Positions 56,167 through 63,254 of a DNA stretch of 64,000 bases are shown here, one piece after another. Made by a program: the position numbers and the translations under genes. The DNA is from Sphingomonas sp. (lineage in GTDB: Bacteria > Pseudomonadota > Alphaproteobacteria > Sphingomonadales > Sphingomonadaceae), in contig NZ_JAQZBC010000007.1 in NCBI RefSeq assembly GCF_029239295.1, forward strand, positions 62,001 to 126,000, read 5' to 3'. Under the pieces are notes generated by a model, which ran no database searches, was not told where the DNA came from, and saw only the letters and a list, made by a program, of their open reading frames with translations. Numbering within the stretch: the first letter of the stretch is position 1; the number at the start of each line of letters is the position of its first letter.

Positions 56167-56306
56167 GGGGGTCACGCCCGGCGGGGTGCCCGGCTAGCGT
56201 TGGAACCGTTCACGGACTCTACATGCGTCCTAGCGGACGCGAACACGATTGAGCATACTTAAGCCGGCCGCTACCACCTCAGTGTTGCGAAAAGGGGAGC
56301 GAGAGT

Positions 56307-57227
56307 TTGGCTAGCGTGTTCGGTCGAACGATCCAGCTCTTCTTGGTCGATGGCACACCTACGGGATTGCGCAAGGCCACAATCCACGGATGGACGGGGC
56401 TCACGTTTGTGGCGACCGATGCCACGTTTGCTGCACTGACGGCGCGGCCAGAACTGGATCGAACCGGAGTCTACATTCTCTATGGTCCCGACCCTATAAA
56501 GGACGGGGCTACTCGTGCTTACATCGGCTCAGCGAACAGCGTCGCCGAGAGAATCAAACAAAGCGCGGGCCAGCGGGGATTCTGGCAAACCGCAATTGCC
56601 GTGACCACCAGCGATGACGATCTTTCAAAGGGACACGTCGAGTATCTTGAAGCACGGCTGATTCAGATGGCGCTTAGCGCAAAGCGCACTGAACTCGACA
56701 ACGGCACCTTCCCTGCCGAGCACCGCCGTCGTCTGCCCGAGGCTGATCAGGCAAACATGGAGCAGTTTCTTTTGAACCTGCAGATCATTTTGCCGGTGGT
56801 GGGTTTGGACATGCTGAAGCCTCAGCCAAGAGCAGTGGCTGAACTGTCAACACCGGCAGCGCAGAGAACGGCGCACGACATCAAATTTGAAATCCGGCAC
56901 CGGTCGGGTGTCACGGCGGAGGCGGTTGAAGAGGACGGGGAGTTTGTCGTTCTCGAAGGCTCCCGATGTCTCACGGACACTGGATACGTTGGCACCACTT
57001 ATTCGGTACTGAAGCAGACGCTAATCGACGAGCAATTCCTGAAGCCGGCGGGAGACGGCCTCTTGGAGTTCGTCAGGCCTTACTCGTTCAGTAGTCCGTC
57101 TGCGGCAGCCGCAGTAATCCTCGATCGGAATTCAAACGGACGAACAGAGTGGAAGGTGAAAGACTCTAAACAGACGTATGCCGACTGGAAGATCCAACAG
57201 GCGGTGAACACCCCGACTTCTCAATAA
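56307..57227 (+). CDS. GIY-YIG nuclease-like protein with DUF4357 C-terminus
   Basis: A 306-residue protein. The nuclease fold shows GVY (54-56) and AYIG (71-74) with Arg82 and Glu115 in the expected places of the GIY-YIG active site. The C-terminal third (GVTAEAVEEDGEFVVLEGS, then SSPSAAAAVILDRNSNGRTEW) matches the DUF4357 region, a small domain found with restriction or nuclease proteins. The start is TTG with GGGGAG about 8 bases before it. Base composition is lower in GC than the neighbours (hand count 52% for 56641-56700), suggesting acquisition. It may act in DNA defence or repair; function is not established. Confidence 0.8.
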   Translation: MASVFGRTIQLFLVDGTPTGLRKATIHGWTGLTFVATDATFAALTARPELDRTGVYILYGPDPIKDGATRAYIGSANSVAERIKQSAGQRGFWQTAIAVTTSDDDLSKGHVEYLEARLIQMALSAKRTELDNGTFPAEHRRRLPEADQANMEQFLLNLQIILPVVGLDMLKPQPRAVAELSTPAAQRTAHDIKFEIRHRSGVTAEAVEEDGEFVVLEGSRCLTDTGYVGTTYSVLKQTLIDEQFLKPAGDGLLEFVRPYSFSSPSAAAAVILDRNSNGRTEWKVKDSKQTYADWKIQQAVNTPTSQ

Positions 57228-57487
57228 TGATACCGGCACTGCGCGATCTCCAGCGTCTGGGCCTCACCACTGCCGCTCACCCGATACACCAGACGATGTT
57301 CGCGATTGATCCGGCGGGACCACCAGCCGGTCAGGTTGCCGGCGAGCGGCTCCGGCTTGCCGGTACCGCGAAACGGATCGCGCTGGCATTCCTTGATCAG
57401 CGCATTGACGCGCTCCAGTCCGCGCCGATCGTCGCCCTGCCAGTGCAAATACTGGTTCCAGGCGCGGTCGGAGAACATCAGCCTCAC
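57221..57487 (-). CDS. yoeB: Txe/YoeB family ribosome-dependent mRNA interferase toxin
   Basis: An 88-residue RelE-superfamily toxin. LMFSDRAWNQYLHWQGDD, PEPLAGNLTGWWSRRINREHRLVYRV and the C-terminal CRYHY are hallmarks of YoeB, whose Glu, Arg and His residues cut mRNA on the ribosome. It overlaps the antitoxin stop by ATGA and its end overlaps the convergent nuclease gene by 7 bases. Confidence 0.95.
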   Translation of the reverse strand: MRLMFSDRAWNQYLHWQGDDRRGLERVNALIKECQRDPFRGTGKPEPLAGNLTGWWSRRINREHRLVYRVSGSGEAQTLEIAQCRYHY

Positions 57488-57738
57488 GGTTCGATCAGGT
57501 CGCGCTCGCTGCCCTTGCCCGCGTCAAGCTCGGCGATGCTCGCCAGCAATTCGCGTGCGTTCGCCGGCGATTGCAGCAGGTAGAGCGTCTCCTCGATCGA
57601 GGCCCATTCGCTTTCGGATATCAGCACCGCGCCCTCGCCCTTCTGGCGCGTGATCGCAATCGGCGCCTTGTCGGCCACCACACGATCCACCAGCGCCTTC
57701 ATGTTGGCACGCGCCTCGGAAATGCTGATCGATTGCAT
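57484..57738 (-). CDS. yefM: YefM/Phd family antitoxin
   Basis: An 84-residue antitoxin starting MQSISISEARANMKALVDRV, the standard YefM N-terminus that dimerises and binds DNA. An in-frame ATG at 57765 lies inside the inverted repeat, so 57738 is preferred on family alignment; neither has a good ribosome-binding site. It neutralises YoeB and, with it, represses its own promoter. No frame damage is seen. Confidence 0.93.
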   Translation of the reverse strand: MQSISISEARANMKALVDRVVADKAPIAITRQKGEGAVLISESEWASIEETLYLLQSPANARELLASIAELDAGKGSERDLIEP

Positions 57739-57743
57739 CAAGG

Positions 57744-57767
57744 CAATGTACGTATCTTTGTACATTG
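57744..57767. promoter_or_regulatory. YefM-YoeB operator: inverted repeat
   Basis: CAATGTAC, eight bases, then GTACATTG form a 24-bp inverted repeat just before the antitoxin start. TGTAC cores are the known recognition element of YefM in E. coli (TGTACA), so autoregulation is expected. Confidence 0.8.
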
Positions 57768-57875
57768 TTCAAGCGGTGTCGCGATGCGAGCGGGGCGCCC
57801 GTCAGCAAAACCCGCCCGCCACACACAGCCCAACAAGGGGACTGCGCTCCCGCACATCCCTGCTACACCCCCGCC

Positions 57876-58610
57876 ATGCCTCCCGAATCCCCGCTCGAGC
57901 AACTCGCCGCGACGCCCGCCACGCCGGATCAGACCGCGCCCGGCGGGATCAGTCATCCGCCCTACGTCTTCATCGCGCTCGCGGCGCTCGCCGGGGCAGT
58001 GCTGATCGTCACGCTGCTCGGCGGAACGATCGCACGCGGGACCCAGTTCGATTTCGATCATGCGATCATGCTCGCGCTGCGCACTCCGGGTGATCAGTCC
58101 GTGCCGATCGGCCCCTCATGGCTGCAGGGGGCGATGATCGATATCACCGCGCTGGGTGGCGGCACCGTGCTGACGCTCATCGTCGTGCTCGCGCTCGGAT
58201 TTCTCGTGGCCTGCCGCCACTTCCTCACCGCGGCGCTGGTGCTGGGCGGCACCGTATCCGGCTCGCTCGCCATCTCGCTGGGCAAACAGCTGGTCGGGCG
58301 CGATCGGCCGGCACTGGTCGATCATCTGGTGGAGGTCGCCTCCGCCAGTTTTCCCAGTGGCCATGCCGGCAACAGCGCGATCATCTATTTCACCATCACG
58401 CTGATGGTGATGCAGATCGTGCCGCGTGCCGCCGCGCGCTGGTACCTGTTCGGCGCCACCATCGTGCTGGTCGGGCTGATCGGGTTCAGCCGGGTCTATC
58501 TGGGCGTGCACTGGCCCAGTGACGTGCTGGCGGGATGGAGCGCTGGCATCCTTTGGGCGTTCGCCTGGTGGGCGCTTGGCTCATGGCTGCGGCTGCGGCG
58601 ACACAGCTGA
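57876..58610 (+). CDS. PAP2 family phosphatase, membrane-bound
   Basis: A 244-residue membrane protein with about six hydrophobic segments. The three catalytic PAP2 motifs are present in order: KQLVGRDRP, SFPSGHAG and SRVYLGVHWPSDV. It removes phosphate from lipid phosphates such as phosphatidate, undecaprenyl pyrophosphate or sphingolipid precursors. ATG 57876 is preferred over the frame's upstream start inside the antitoxin promoter. The following gene is 93 bases away. Confidence 0.9.
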   Translation: MPPESPLEQLAATPATPDQTAPGGISHPPYVFIALAALAGAVLIVTLLGGTIARGTQFDFDHAIMLALRTPGDQSVPIGPSWLQGAMIDITALGGGTVLTLIVVLALGFLVACRHFLTAALVLGGTVSGSLAISLGKQLVGRDRPALVDHLVEVASASFPSGHAGNSAIIYFTITLMVMQIVPRAAARWYLFGATIVLVGLIGFSRVYLGVHWPSDVLAGWSAGILWAFAWWALGSWLRLRRHS

Positions 58611-58703
58611 TCGCCGCCAGCACACCGACGACAACGCTGCCGCTGTCCTACACGCGGCCAGCCGTGGCAGGGGATGCTCCGGAACACAAGGAGAACATTT
58701 CCG

Positions 58704-59165
58704 ATGCGGATGCTGGAGGAGCGCGGGATCGCGCCGGACGGACGGCTGGTGGCGCGCCAGCGCGGGCGGCGCAGCGTCACCGTCAACGTGGCCGAATCGC
58801 CGCTGTCGTGGCTGCGCGCGCGCGGCTTCGTCGACGCACGGCAGGTGGAGGCGGGCGAGCGACTGCGCGCCGATTACGAACGCGCCGCGATTGCACCCTC
58901 GGTCACGATGCGCTGGTCCGCGCGCGTCGACGGCGGCTCGGGCACCGGGCTTGATCCGACCACCGCCCATCTCGCCGCCAAGCGGCGCTTCGATGCGGCG
59001 ATCGCCGGCGTCGGGCGCGGCCTCTCCGACGTGCTGTGGCGGGTGGTGTGCGCAGGCGAGGGGCTGCCCGTCGCAGAAAAGGCGCTCGGCTGGCCCGCCC
59101 GCTCCGGCCGCCTCGTCCTTACCATGGCGCTCGATCGCCTCGCCGATCACTACCGGCTGGCATAG
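58704..59165 (+). CDS. DUF6456 domain-containing protein
   Basis: A 153-residue protein common in sphingomonads. The C-terminal two-thirds (ARQVEAGERLRADYERAAI, then RRFDAAIAGVGRGLSDVLWRVVCAGEGLPVAEKALGW) fits the DUF6456 domain, rich in helices. AAGGAGAAC precedes ATG 58704. The helical DUF6456 region may bind nucleic acid, but no function is established. It precedes dapF by 58 bases on the same strand. Confidence 0.75.
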   Translation: MRMLEERGIAPDGRLVARQRGRRSVTVNVAESPLSWLRARGFVDARQVEAGERLRADYERAAIAPSVTMRWSARVDGGSGTGLDPTTAHLAAKRRFDAAIAGVGRGLSDVLWRVVCAGEGLPVAEKALGWPARSGRLVLTMALDRLADHYRLA

Positions 59166-59223
59166 CAGCAACTCCCCCGCCGCCGCTTGCGTAGCGGGGG
59201 CGGGCGGCCGATATGCCGGCGCC

Positions 59224-60147
59224 ATGCGCTTCGACATCATCAAATGCCACGGCTCGGGAAACGATTTCGCGCTGATCGACGCGCGCGGCGCCGACCTTTC
59301 CGATCACGCCTGGGCGGATGTCGCCCGCGCGCTGGCGGATCGCGATGGCCCGGTCGGTGGTGACGGCATCCTCCTGCTCACCGATGGCAACGACGCCGCC
59401 GCCTTCGGCATGCGCATCTTCAATGCCGACGGCTCCGAACCCGAAACCTGCCTCAATGGCCTGCGCTGTGTCGCGCGCGCCGGGCTGGAGGCGCTCGGGC
59501 TCGACCAGGCGATCGTTCAGCTGAAGACCAGCCGCGCGGCGGTGGCGCGCGATGGGGATCTCGCCGCCGGTGTCTATACCGTGCGCGAGACCGCCGGGCC
59601 CGCGACGCTCTCGATCGCCGACTGGCCGCTCCATGGCGAGGGGGACGAGATCATCGACCGCCCGATCGCGCGCCTGTCGCCGACGCTCGCCTTCACCGCC
59701 GTCGCCATCCCCAACCCGCACCTCATCGCCTTCGTCGACCAGGTTGATGAGGCGGAACTGGTCCGCATCGGCACCATCTGCGAATCCGCGCCCGACTGGC
59801 TGCCCAATCGCGCCAACGTCTCCTTCGTCCAGCAGCGCAGCGATCGCGAGCTGTTCGTCCGCACCTTCGAACGCGGCGTCGGCCTCACCAATGCGTGCGG
59901 CAGCGCGATGGGCGCGTCGACGTTCGTGGCGGGGCTGACCGGGCGGCTGCCGTTCGATCAGCCGGTCACGGTGCGCAATCGCGGCGGCCTGGTGCGTGCC
60001 TCGGCCGCGGCCGACGGCATGGTCACGCTCAGCGGCAATGCGACTTTTGAATGGTCGGGGTCGGTAACGGTGGAGGCGGGCCGCGCCAGCGACCTGATCG
60101 TGGCCGAGCGCCGTTCGGACGAGATCGAGGCCTGGTCACGGATCTGA
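59224..60147 (+). CDS. dapF: Diaminopimelate epimerase
   Basis: A 307-residue epimerase. KCHGSGNDFALIDARG at the N-terminus and the two catalytic-cysteine motifs, TCLNGLRC (Cys76) and NACGSAMGAS (Cys225), match DapF, which interconverts LL- and meso-diaminopimelate for lysine and peptidoglycan. Relative to the usual CGNGARC the first motif reads CLNGLRC, and the second reads ACGSAMG rather than ACGTGA. It is about 30 residues longer than typical. A related amino-acid racemase function is possible. Confidence 0.85.
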   Translation: MRFDIIKCHGSGNDFALIDARGADLSDHAWADVARALADRDGPVGGDGILLLTDGNDAAAFGMRIFNADGSEPETCLNGLRCVARAGLEALGLDQAIVQLKTSRAAVARDGDLAAGVYTVRETAGPATLSIADWPLHGEGDEIIDRPIARLSPTLAFTAVAIPNPHLIAFVDQVDEAELVRIGTICESAPDWLPNRANVSFVQQRSDRELFVRTFERGVGLTNACGSAMGASTFVAGLTGRLPFDQPVTVRNRGGLVRASAAADGMVTLSGNATFEWSGSVTVEAGRASDLIVAERRSDEIEAWSRI

Positions 60148-60179
60148 TCCCGCCGCCGGCTGCGCAGGCGGCGGCGGGA
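60148..60179. terminator. Hairpin between convergent dapF and DsbA-like genes
   Basis: An 11-bp stem, TCCCGCCGCCG with CGGCGGCGGGA, and a 10-base loop begin right after the dapF stop and end 13 bases before the convergent gene. It likely stops both transcripts. Confidence 0.6.
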
Positions 60180-60192
60180 CCGACAGGCGGGA

Positions 60193-60936
60193 TCAGGCGC
60201 CGGCGGCCTTCAACGCCTGTTCGATCTGCGGCCAGCTAGCCGCGTCGATCTTCTCGCCGTTGAGGAAGAACGTCGGCGTGCCGGTCACCTGCTTGTCGCG
60301 CATCGCCACTTCGGAAACCTTGGCCAGTTCCTCGATCTGCTGCGTGTTGGTCAGGCACTGGCGCGCCTGCGCCTCGGTCAGCCCGCGCTGCTTCACGAAA
60401 TCGAGATAGCCCAGATGCTCGGCCCAGGCAGTCGCCTGCTGCGCCGGCGTCATGCTCTGGAGGCGCTGCTGGAAATCCTGCGGCACGCTTTCCAGCTTCG
60501 ACAGGAACTGGTCCTGGTCGACGAACATCTGCTCCAGCATGCCGAAGAACGGTGCCGGACCGGCGCACTGGCCGAGCAGCGCGACGCCAAGATCGGGCGC
60601 ATGGACCAGGAAGTCGCGGAATTCGTACGAAACCTTGCCGCTCTTGATGTAATTGTCTTCCAGCGGCCGCGTGGCGGTCCGGCCAAAATTGCCGCACGTC
60701 GGGCAGGTGCGCGATCCATATTCGACCAGCTTCAGCGGCGCGTTGGGATTGCCCATCACATAGCCGCCATCCGCCGTCTTCGACACGGTCTGCGTCCAAT
60801 CCTGCCCTGCTGGTGCCGGCGCGGCCGCGATCGAATTGGGCGCTGCGGTGTTGGTGGTGTTGCCGTCGCCACAGGCGGCGAGCAGCGCCAGCGCGGCGCC
60901 CATGATCGGTGCGGTGGCGGCAAGACGCAGGTTCAT
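60193..60936 (-). CDS. DsbA family thioredoxin-like lipoprotein
   Basis: A 247-residue protein with a lipobox LLAACG (Cys22), so it is membrane-anchored in the periplasm. The thioredoxin active site is C78-P-T-C81 within YGSRTCPTCGNF, and a proline in VTGTPTFFLNG is the cis-Pro loop. It handles thiol-disulfide exchange. It follows the second DsbA-like gene by 37 bases on the same strand. The CPTC site is unusual beside DsbA's CPHC. Confidence 0.88.
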   Translation of the reverse strand: MNLRLAATAPIMGAALALLAACGDGNTTNTAAPNSIAAAPAPAGQDWTQTVSKTADGGYVMGNPNAPLKLVEYGSRTCPTCGNFGRTATRPLEDNYIKSGKVSYEFRDFLVHAPDLGVALLGQCAGPAPFFGMLEQMFVDQDQFLSKLESVPQDFQQRLQSMTPAQQATAWAEHLGYLDFVKQRGLTEAQARQCLTNTQQIEELAKVSEVAMRDKQVTGTPTFFLNGEKIDAASWPQIEQALKAAGA

Positions 60937-60973
60937 GCTTTTACTCCGTTGAACGATTATTCGGGTGTCGGGC

Positions 60974-61645
60974 TTACTTCGCGCCCGCTTTGCGCAGCAT
61001 TGGTTCGAGCGTCGTCCAGTCGGCGTTCTCGATCAGCTTGCCGTTCAGTTCAAAGGTCGGCGTGCCCTTGATCTTCCCCTGCATCGCCTGCGCGACCTTC
61101 AGCGTCGCGGCGACATTGGCCTCGTTGGTGAAGCAGGCGTTGATCGCAGGCTCGGTCATCCCGGCCGCCTTGGCGATGTCCACCAGCCCCGCGCCCTTGG
61201 CGAGCGTCCGCATCTTTTCGCCCTGGCTGTTGCCCGCCGGGTTCTGGCCACCGACGGGATCGAAGGCGACGGCCTTGTTCAGCCACTCCTCCTGCCGGTC
61301 GAACAGCAATTGGTGCATCCGGGGGAACAGTGCGGGCCCCGAACAGCGCGCCAGCGTCGCGGCAACCAGATCGTAGCGATCATGGACCGAGCTGCGGATC
61401 TCCACGCTGGTGGAGCCGGATGCGATCATCTGGTCCTTCAGCACCTTGGCCGAATCGCGCGTGAAATGCCCGCAATGGGGGCAGGTGTAGCTGACATATT
61501 CGACCAGCTTCACCTTCGCGGCGGGGTTGCCGATCACGAAGCTTCCCTGCGGTGCAGGGGTCGCCACACTGGCCCAGGGGCGCTGGGTGGCTGCGGACAA
61601 GGGCGCCGTGATGGCGAGCGCGGCGAGCAGGGCGAGCTTCTTCAT
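60974..61645 (-). CDS. DsbA family thiol:disulfide oxidoreductase
   Basis: A 223-residue periplasmic protein with a signal peptide (MKKLALLAALAITAPLSAA) and active site C55-P-H-C58 (SYTCPHCGHF), the classic DsbA site. TPTFELNGKLI is the cis-Pro loop. It likely introduces disulfides into exported proteins. The ATG overlaps the DUF721 stop by ATGA. It is a paralogue of the next gene, which carries CPTC instead. Confidence 0.9.
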   Translation of the reverse strand: MKKLALLAALAITAPLSAATQRPWASVATPAPQGSFVIGNPAAKVKLVEYVSYTCPHCGHFTRDSAKVLKDQMIASGSTSVEIRSSVHDRYDLVAATLARCSGPALFPRMHQLLFDRQEEWLNKAVAFDPVGGQNPAGNSQGEKMRTLAKGAGLVDIAKAAGMTEPAINACFTNEANVAATLKVAQAMQGKIKGTPTFELNGKLIENADWTTLEPMLRKAGAK

Positions 61646-62166
61646 CTGATGCTGGGCAATCCACTGGTGGCGCCGATCCCGGCGGCAAGCGCCTCCAGTA
61701 CGGCCTTCAATTCGGGGTCTTCGATCGTTTTCAGGCTGGCCCCCAGTTCGGGCGGCACGGGGCGTGGCTCGGGCGCGGTGCGCGGCTTGGGCCGGGCGGC
61801 GACGTCGCCCTGGCGGATCGCCACCTTGGCCACTGCCGGATAGCCGAAGAACAGGTTCACCCGCTCCATGATCTCGGGCGTCACATGCTGGATCATCACC
61901 GCATGCGCGCCGCGCGCGACCAGCGTCAGCGTGCCGTCCTGCTTCTTGCCGACGGGAAATTTGATCGATTCGGGCGCGCTGGCGGCGGCCAGCCGCTCGC
62001 CGACGATCTCGGGCCAGCGGGTGACGATCGACGATTGCACGAAACCGAAGCGACGAAACGCCGCGCCCCCCACGCTGGGGAGCAGTTCTGACACCTGGCG
62101 CGAACGATTGGATCGTGCCGGTTCAGCTTCGGAGGCGCGGACCCGCTTGCTCATCCCGCGTCCCAT
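61642..62166 (-). CDS. DUF721 (DciA-like) protein
   Basis: A 174-residue DUF721 protein. The conserved core RWPEIVGERLAAASAPESIKF with ARGAHAVMIQHVTPEIMERVNLFFGY matches the DciA fold, which loads or supports the DnaB replicative helicase in bacteria lacking DnaC. A basic N-terminal arm precedes it. ATG 62166 and ATG 62154 are both possible starts. It lies 14 bases from the divergent mutY start. Confidence 0.85.
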   Translation of the reverse strand: MGRGMSKRVRASEAEPARSNRSRQVSELLPSVGGAAFRRFGFVQSSIVTRWPEIVGERLAAASAPESIKFPVGKKQDGTLTLVARGAHAVMIQHVTPEIMERVNLFFGYPAVAKVAIRQGDVAARPKPRTAPEPRPVPPELGASLKTIEDPELKAVLEALAAGIGATSGLPSIR

Positions 62167-62180
62167 GCCATAGCCGGCAT

Positions 62181-63254
62181 GTGGACGCCAAGCGCTCGAT
62201 CGCCGACAAATTGCTGAGCTGGTACGATCGGCACCGCCGCACCCTGCCGTGGCGTGCCCTGCCGGGTGAGCGGCCGGACCCCTATCGCGTGTGGCTGTCG
62301 GAGATCATGCTCCAGCAGACGACCGTGGCGACGGTGCGGCCGCGCTTCGAGGCCTGGGTGGCGCGCTGGCCCGATGTGCAAAGCCTTGCTGCGGCCGACG
62401 AGGCGGCGGTGATGGCTGCCTGGGCCGGGCTTGGCTATTATGCCCGGGCCCGCAATCTGGTGCGCGCGGCAAGAGCGATCGTCACCGATCATGGCGGCTG
62501 CTTGCCCGATGACGAGGCGGGGCTTCGCGCGCTGCCGGGCCTGGGCGATTATACCGCTGCGGCGGTGGCGGCGATCGCCTTCGGGCGGCGCGCGGTGGTG
62601 ATCGACGCCAATGTCGAGCGAGTGGTCGCTCGCCTGTTCCGTGCCGCGGACAAGAAAGCGGTGCGGGTGGCCGCTGAGACGATCACGCCGCCGGCACGCG
62701 CCGGCGATTTTGCCCAGGCGATGATGGATCTGGGATCCGCCATCTGTTCGCCGAAACGGCCCAAATGCCTGTTGTGCCCGCTGCAGGACGCATGCGCCGC
62801 GCATGCCGCCGGGGTCGAGGAAGCCTATCCGGTCAAGCCGGCGAAGAAGGCCCGGCCGGTCCGCTTCGGCACGATCTTCTGGCTGGAACGCGACGCCGCG
62901 CCTATCGCGACGGGGGCGCCCGACGGCGCCGCGCTGCGCGAAGTGCTGCTCGTCCGCCGTCCGCCGCGTGGCCTGCTCGGCGGGATGCGCGCGCTTCCGA
63001 CCGGTGAGTGGTGCGATGCGCCGCCCGGTCTGGCGGGCGCGCCGCAAGGCTGCGATTGGGTCATGCTCAACGATCGCGTGACCCACGGATTCACCCATTT
63101 CACGCTTGAACTGTCGCTTGCCCGCGGGCGTTGGGACGCGCATTCAGCGGTGGATGCGGGAGAGTGGTGGCCGGTCGATGATCTCGATGCGGCTGGTCTT
63201 CCGACGATATTCGCCAAGGCGGCGGCAGCGATGGGGAGGATGGGATGCACATAA
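62181..63254 (+). CDS. mutY: A/G-specific adenine glycosylase MutY
   Basis: A 357-residue base-excision enzyme that removes adenine opposite 8-oxoguanine. The catalytic Glu41 (WLSEIMLQQT), the helix-hairpin-helix LPGLGDYTAAAV, the Asp in VIDANVERVVAR and the 4Fe-4S cysteines C189-x6-C196-x2-C199-x5-C205 are intact, followed by a NUDIX-like C-terminal domain that recognises the oxidised base. The start is taken as GTG 62181, based on the first family residues; an upstream ATG at 62115 would place it inside the divergent DUF721 gene. It overlaps the next gene by 10 bases. Confidence 0.92.
   Translation: MDAKRSIADKLLSWYDRHRRTLPWRALPGERPDPYRVWLSEIMLQQTTVATVRPRFEAWVARWPDVQSLAAADEAAVMAAWAGLGYYARARNLVRAARAIVTDHGGCLPDDEAGLRALPGLGDYTAAAVAAIAFGRRAVVIDANVERVVARLFRAADKKAVRVAAETITPPARAGDFAQAMMDLGSAICSPKRPKCLLCPLQDACAAHAAGVEEAYPVKPAKKARPVRFGTIFWLERDAAPIATGAPDGAALREVLLVRRPPRGLLGGMRALPTGEWCDAPPGLAGAPQGCDWVMLNDRVTHGFTHFTLELSLARGRWDAHSAVDAGEWWPVDDLDAAGLPTIFAKAAAAMGRMGCT

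Noticed and set aside
57739-57765. Longer YefM start at ATG 57765.
   Set aside because: It lies within the inverted-repeat operator and adds residues not found in the family.
56168-57767. A combined phage-defence system made of the GIY-YIG protein and YoeB-YefM.
   Set aside because: The genes are convergent with separate control, and no methylase, helicase or other defence component is present; proximity alone is not enough.
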